Below are positions 58,159 to 64,000 of a DNA stretch of 64,000 nucleotides, in pieces; position 1 is the stretch's first letter, and every line of letters starts with the position of its first letter. The notes under the pieces are model-generated. The model did no database searches. It was not told the DNA's origin and saw only the letters and a program-made list of their open reading frames with translations. This stretch comes from Saccharothrix sp. ALI-22-I (GTDB taxonomy: Bacteria > Actinomycetota > Actinomycetes > Mycobacteriales > Pseudonocardiaceae): assembly GCF_001984175.1 (NCBI RefSeq), contig NZ_MTQP01000057.1, positions 62,001 to 126,000 on the forward strand, written 5' to 3'. A program made the position numbers and the translations under genes.

Positions 58159-58356
58159 GTAGCGACTGCCCGCCGTCGAGGTCGGGCGGCCGTGTGCCCT
58201 CGTGGGCACGTGCGGTCGGGTCGTGCTGGAAAAAGGGTCCCGTGAGGGGGCCCTGCTTCGTCCTGTGGGCGATGTGGTCCGGACGCCCGCGAGTTCCCAT
58301 CTCCGGCCCGGCCTGCCGGCCGTGAATCCGGTCCGCCGAGCCTGGAGCCGGCTTTG

Positions 58357-58383
58357 CAGGGGTCCCCTCCAAGGGGACCCCTG
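58357..58383 (+). terminator. perfect 12-bp hairpin
   Basis: CAGGGGTCCCCT, loop CCA, AGGGGACCCCTG, followed by ATTTGATT. It lies 199 bp after the bfn gene and is the best terminator candidate in this 685-bp gap (58159-58843). I see no gene in the rest of the gap. Confidence 0.65.
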
Positions 58384-58683
58384 ATTTGATTCTGCCGCAG
58401 GGGTCCGACAGTCCGGGGTCGCCGGAGGCGGGCCTGTGGACAACTGCCGACGCCGGGTGCTGGATAACTGCCGCGAACCGGTCGGGCGACACCTGCGAGG
58501 GGCCGGAACGTCGGCCGCGCGCCATGGACGGCCCCTCGCAAGCGTGTGCGCTGCGTTGTGGATCAACGCGGCGTGCCACCCCCCCGGTGTCACACGTATG
58601 GGTTGCACAACGTCAACGATGATCCGCTAAACGATTACTAAACGTCACCCGAATGGCTTACGTCGGGCGACTCTCTCAACGTC

Positions 58684-58750
58684 AACCTGAGGTTTAGGTG
58701 AGATGCGTCCCGCGCGTCGCGTTGACCTGCCCCCTAGGCGGTCTTACCGT
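58684..58750 (+). promoter_or_regulatory. promoter and candidate operator of second MerR gene
   Basis: TTGACC (58722-58727), 17 bp, TACCGT (58745-58750) form a sigma-A-type promoter. Upstream is a perfect dyad AACCT-G-AGGTT (58684-58694). The sequence AACGTCAMC recurs at 58609, 58641 and 58678. A MerR autoregulation site here is plausible. Confidence 0.55.
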
Positions 58751-58843
58751 CGAACTCAGGTGAATTGCCAAGGTGTGATTCGGACACCGAGGCGGCTTCA
58801 CGTTGGTCGCCGGTCGTCGTGACCGGACCGAGGGGAGGCAGGC

Positions 58844-59410
58844 GTGGTCGAGGAAGCGCCCATCCGGGCCGGATTCGGCGAACAGGGTGAACTGTTCCCG
58901 GACTCCTCGCTGCCGGACGAACTCGTCGGGTACCGCGGCCCCGCCGCGTGCCAGATCGCGGGGATCACCTACCGCCAGCTGGACTACTGGGCACGCACGG
59001 GGCTGGTCAACCCGACCATAAGGAGTGCCCACGGCTCAGGCAGCCAACGGCTCTACTCGTTCAAGGACATCCTGGTCCTCAAGGTCGTCAAGAGGCTCCT
59101 GGACACCGGTGTCTCGTTGCAGAACATCCGAGTCGCGGTCGACCACCTGCGCCGCCGCGGCGTGCAGGACCTGGCCCGGATCACGCTGTTCAGCGATGGC
59201 ACCACGGTCTACGAGTGCACCTCGCCGGAGGAGGTCGTCGACCTGCTCCAAGGCGGCCAGGGTGTGTTCGGCATCGCGGTGAGCGGCGCGATGCGGGAGA
59301 TCAGCGGCACCATCCACGAGTTCCCCGCCGAACGCGCGGACGGCGCCGAGATCGTGGAGTCGGCCGACGACGAGCTGTCCCGTCGCCGCCGCACCCGGGC
59401 GATCGGCTGA
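58844..59410 (+). CDS. MerR-family regulator (Rv1830/McdR ortholog)
   Basis: 188 residues, GTG start. The HTH reads YRGPAACQIAGITYRQLDYW and ARTGLVNPTIRSAHGSGSQR, with LYSFKDILVLKVVKRLLDTG. The C-terminal part (TLFSDGTTVYECTSPEEVVD, LLQGGQGVFGIAVSGAMREI) is the family's small ligand domain. The mycobacterial homolog is linked to cell-division timing, as I recall. It lies directly before the gcvP riboswitch. Confidence 0.9.
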   Translation: MVEEAPIRAGFGEQGELFPDSSLPDELVGYRGPAACQIAGITYRQLDYWARTGLVNPTIRSAHGSGSQRLYSFKDILVLKVVKRLLDTGVSLQNIRVAVDHLRRRGVQDLARITLFSDGTTVYECTSPEEVVDLLQGGQGVFGIAVSGAMREISGTIHEFPAERADGAEIVESADDELSRRRRTRAIG

Positions 59411-59560
59411 CCCACGGCCGGACCCCACGGCCGGCCCACGGCTGACCCCACGGCCGGCACCGGACGTGAACACCCGGCCGGCGCACTGAGATCCACGTCG
59501 CGCCGGCGATACCGCCGGTGCGTCGGCCGGGTACGATTTCGCACGTAGTCGCTTTATCCC

Positions 59561-59757
59561 GCGCGGGAGAGTCCGAGTCGTGCAGTCTCGGCGCCGAAGG
59601 AGCAAATCCTCCCCGGAACCTCTCAGGCGCAAGGACCGCGCGGGTGAGACGCCTCTGGAAAGCGGGTCGGCCACACCCGGTCGACCCCGCCGACGGTGCA
59701 AGCCCGGACAGCCGGGTGAAGCTCTCAGGCGCCCGACGACGGGCAGAAGACAGAGGG
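59561..59757 (+). promoter_or_regulatory. tandem glycine riboswitch upstream of gcvP
   Basis: Two aptamer-like halves are visible. The first, about 59561-59644, has GCGCGGGAGAG, then GCCGAAGGAGCAAATCCTCC, CTCTCAGGCGCAAGGACCGC. The second, about 59645-59757, has GGTGAGACGCCTCTGGA, a long P3 arm, then GACGGTGCAAGCC, CTCTCAGGCGC and CAGAGGGGG. The GCAA-type core and CTCTCAGGCGC repeats define the glycine riboswitch. It likely turns gcvP on when glycine is high. Confidence 0.95.
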
Positions 59758-59806
59758 GGAGGGCAACGGCAGAAGTGTGCCCGTAGCCCGCCCTGGAGGC
59801 GCATCA

Positions 59807-62695
<2,889 letters not shown>

Positions 62696-62711
62696 TCGGC
62701 ACAGCTCGCCC

Positions 62712-62748
62712 CGGAACCCTGGCCGTGACGCTCGCGGCCAGGGTTCCG
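62712..62748. terminator. bidirectional terminator after gcvP
   Basis: CGGAACCCTGGCCG and its exact complement form a 14-bp stem around a 9-nt loop, between convergent gcvP and the DUF3224 gene. Confidence 0.88.
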
Positions 62749-62768
62749 TGCTGTCCGCTCATTCGTGA

Positions 62769-63176
62769 TCAGGTGATCTCGTAGTCCAGCTCGAACCGCC
62801 CCGGTTCGCCCTGGGCCCAGGTGATGCGGCCGGTGCCGGTGAGGCCGGTCAGGTCGTCGGTGGCGGAGACGACGGTGAAGGTGGCGTCGGCTACGCCGTC
62901 CCGGTAGCCGCCGGTGTGGTGGAGGACGAAGGTGCCCTTGCGGCCGTCGAGGGTGCCGGTGACGAGCTCGTAGGCGATCGAGGTGCACGAATCGTCGTCC
63001 GGGTACGACATGACGAAACGCATGTCGCCCACGGCTTCCAGAGCTCCGCTGTACGCGACGGTCATGGCGCCGGTCGTCTGCTTCGGGCCGGTGACCTCGT
63101 CGTAGCGCTTGCCGTCCCAGGTGTGTTCGTCCCAGCTCTTCATTTCCGCGCCGGCGGTGGCGTGCGTGGTGGTCAT
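62769..63176 (-). CDS. DUF3224 protein
   Basis: 135 residues from ATG 63176; the frame extends to 63197 but that would enter the operator. The sequence is a lipocalin/avidin-like small beta-barrel (GKRYDEVTGPKQTTGAMTVA, YSGALEAVGDMRFVMSYPDD, FVLHHTGGYRDGVADATFTV). The family is typical of actinobacteria; function unknown. No Shine-Dalgarno is seen, so it may be leaderless. Divergent from a WYL regulator that probably controls it. Confidence 0.88.
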   Translation of the reverse strand: MTTTHATAGAEMKSWDEHTWDGKRYDEVTGPKQTTGAMTVAYSGALEAVGDMRFVMSYPDDDSCTSIAYELVTGTLDGRKGTFVLHHTGGYRDGVADATFTVVSATDDLTGLTGTGRITWAQGEPGRFELDYEIT

Positions 63177-63198
63177 GGGCGGAATCGTGCCGGGCATA

Positions 63199-63217
63199 CC
63201 TGACAGGTGCTGTCAGG
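63199..63217. promoter_or_regulatory. perfect operator palindrome of the WYL regulator
   Basis: CCTGACA-GGTGC-TGTCAGG, a 7-5-7 perfect inverted repeat, sits between the divergent starts, 8 bp from the regulator ATG and 22 bp from the DUF3224 ATG. It is well placed to block both promoters. Confidence 0.75.
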
Positions 63218-63225
63218 ATGGCCGG

Positions 63226-64000
63226 ATGCGTGCCAGTCGGTTGTTGTCCCTGCTGCTCCTGCTCCAGTCCCGCGGACGGATGACGGCGCAGGAGTTGGCG
63301 GACGAGCTGGAAGTGTCCGTCCGCACGGTCTACCGGGACGTCGAAGCGCTCGGCGCGTCCGGTGTCCCGGTGTACGCCGACCGCGGGCCGGCGGGCGGTT
63401 ACCGGCTGGTCGACGGCTACCGCACCAGGCTCACCGGGCTGACCACCGAGGAGGCCGACTCGCTGTTCCTCGCCGGTATGCCGGGTCCGGCCGCCGAGCT
63501 GGGGTTGGGCGCGGTGGTGGCTGCGGCGCAGCTCAAGGTGCTCGCCGCCCTGCCGCCGGAGCTGCGGTCGCGGGCCGCGAGGGTGCGGGAGAGGTTCCAC
63601 CTGGACGCGCCGGGGTGGTTCCGCGGCAACGAGGGAACGCCGCACGTGGCCGAGATCGCGGAAGCCGTGTGGCAGCAGCGCCGCCTGCGCATCCGGTACC
63701 TGCGGTGGGCGCAGGTCGAGGTGGAGCGGACGGTCGAGCCGCTCGGTCTCGTGCTCAAGGCCGGCACCTGGTACCTGGTCGCGCGCACCGACGACCTGCG
63801 CACGTACCGGGTCTCGCGGGTGTTGGAGCTGACCGCGCTGGACGAGCCGTTCGACCGGCCGGACGGGTTCGACCTGGCCGAGTACTGGGCGGGCTGGTCG
63901 GAGCGGTTCGAGGAGCGCATGTACCCGATGCGGGTGACGGTCCGGATGACGCCGAGCGGGCTCAGGAGCGCCAAGGTGCTGCTCAGCCTCGTCGCGGCCC
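63226..64000 (+). CDS. YafY-type HTH/WYL-domain regulator, 3' truncated
   Basis: The frame is open from ATG 63226 to the window end (258 codons seen), so the C-terminus lies outside. The DeoR-like HTH reads SLLLLLQSRGRMTAQELADE and LEVSVRTVYRDVEALGASGV. The WYL domain follows (AEAVWQQRRLRIRYLRW, RTVEPLGLVLKAGTWYLVAR, LRTYRVSRVLELTALDEPFD). WYL proteins sense ligands such as nucleotides and control divergent neighbours. The palindrome just upstream is the likely operator. Confidence 0.93.
   Translation, partial: MRASRLLSLLLLLQSRGRMTAQELADELEVSVRTVYRDVEALGASGVPVYADRGPAGGYRLVDGYRTRLTGLTTEEADSLFLAGMPGPAAELGLGAVVAAAQLKVLAALPPELRSRAARVRERFHLDAPGWFRGNEGTPHVAEIAEAVWQQRRLRIRYLRWAQVEVERTVEPLGLVLKAGTWYLVARTDDLRTYRVSRVLELTALDEPFDRPDGFDLAEYWAGWSERFEERMYPMRVTVRMTPSGLRSAKVLLSLVAA

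Overview
The window is very GC-rich actinobacterial chromosome. Genes sit close together with many ATGA/GTGA start-stop overlaps and GTG starts. It encodes WhiB, GarA, an F420-type LLM oxidoreductase, an RsbW/STAS/SigB-type stress module, and the order pgsA-like, gcvH, garA, ftsR, bfn, second MerR gene, riboswitch, gcvP. I recall the same order around Rv1826-Rv1832 of Mycobacterium tuberculosis. Gene style suggests a Pseudonocardiales-type genome (Saccharothrix, Actinosynnema or Lentzea relatives); the genus is an inference.

Region 1, about 1-23.7 kb, is a contractile injection system (CIS) locus, entered inside its AAA+ ATPase gene. After the ATPase come a DUF4157 (HELTH) putative cargo and, on the opposite strand, a 1087-residue polymorphic-toxin-like protein overlapping a putative immunity gene. 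The structural operon follows: sheath, tube, a gp28-like chaperone candidate, DUF6760, an 895-residue disordered VQR-repeat protein, a second tube protein, LysM tube adaptor, VgrG-like spike, PAAR tip, gp25, baseplate J and a gpI-like baseplate protein. It ends with three unusual genes: a zinc-ribbon/Pro-Gly-repeat/single-TM protein with a C-terminal beta-sandwich (CisA-like), a Sec-exported propeller/vWA/HYR/DUF11 protein, and a membrane-anchored COG1470-like protein. No receptor-binding fibre gene is visible, which fits a CIS used from inside the cell.

Region 2, 23.7-27 kb: an orphan LuxR protein, a NarL-type response regulator with a soluble histidine kinase, and a radical SAM protein.

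Region 3, 27-39 kb, is a mixed metabolic stretch with clear gene decay. It holds a PHP-domain protein, a lone allophanate-hydrolase C-terminal domain, TetR, a deleted serine hydrolase, a large LuxR-family ATPase regulator, a quinone-oxidoreductase relic, a molybdopterin oxidoreductase, an acyl-CoA synthetase, a broken haloalkane dehalogenase, and a divergent NmrA-like/HxlR pair.

Region 4, 39-45 kb: a PQQ-type sugar dehydrogenase and a SigK-type ECF sigma/anti-sigma module. A second truncated anti-sigma paralog is preceded by a near-identical sigma-type promoter. A DUF1996 lipoprotein and a quinone oxidoreductase follow, then 875 bp of repeat-bearing DNA without a recognisable gene.

Region 5, 45.7-54.4 kb, looks like a general-stress island. 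DUF4383 membrane protein, aldo-keto reductase, M50-like protease, pyruvate-oxidase-like enzyme, LLM oxidoreductase, DUF5709 and WhiB lie beside a SigB/SigF-type sigma factor with its RsbW-like kinase, an RsbW-STAS fusion and a STAS antagonist. Three genes carry SigF-like promoters.

Region 6, 54.8-64 kb: a small unknown gene, a 22-bp repeat array, the glycine-cleavage/GarA/MerR block with a tandem glycine riboswitch before gcvP, and a DUF3224/WYL-regulator divergent pair with a perfect operator palindrome. The WYL gene runs off the right end.

All family names come from recognising motifs by eye; no database search was run.
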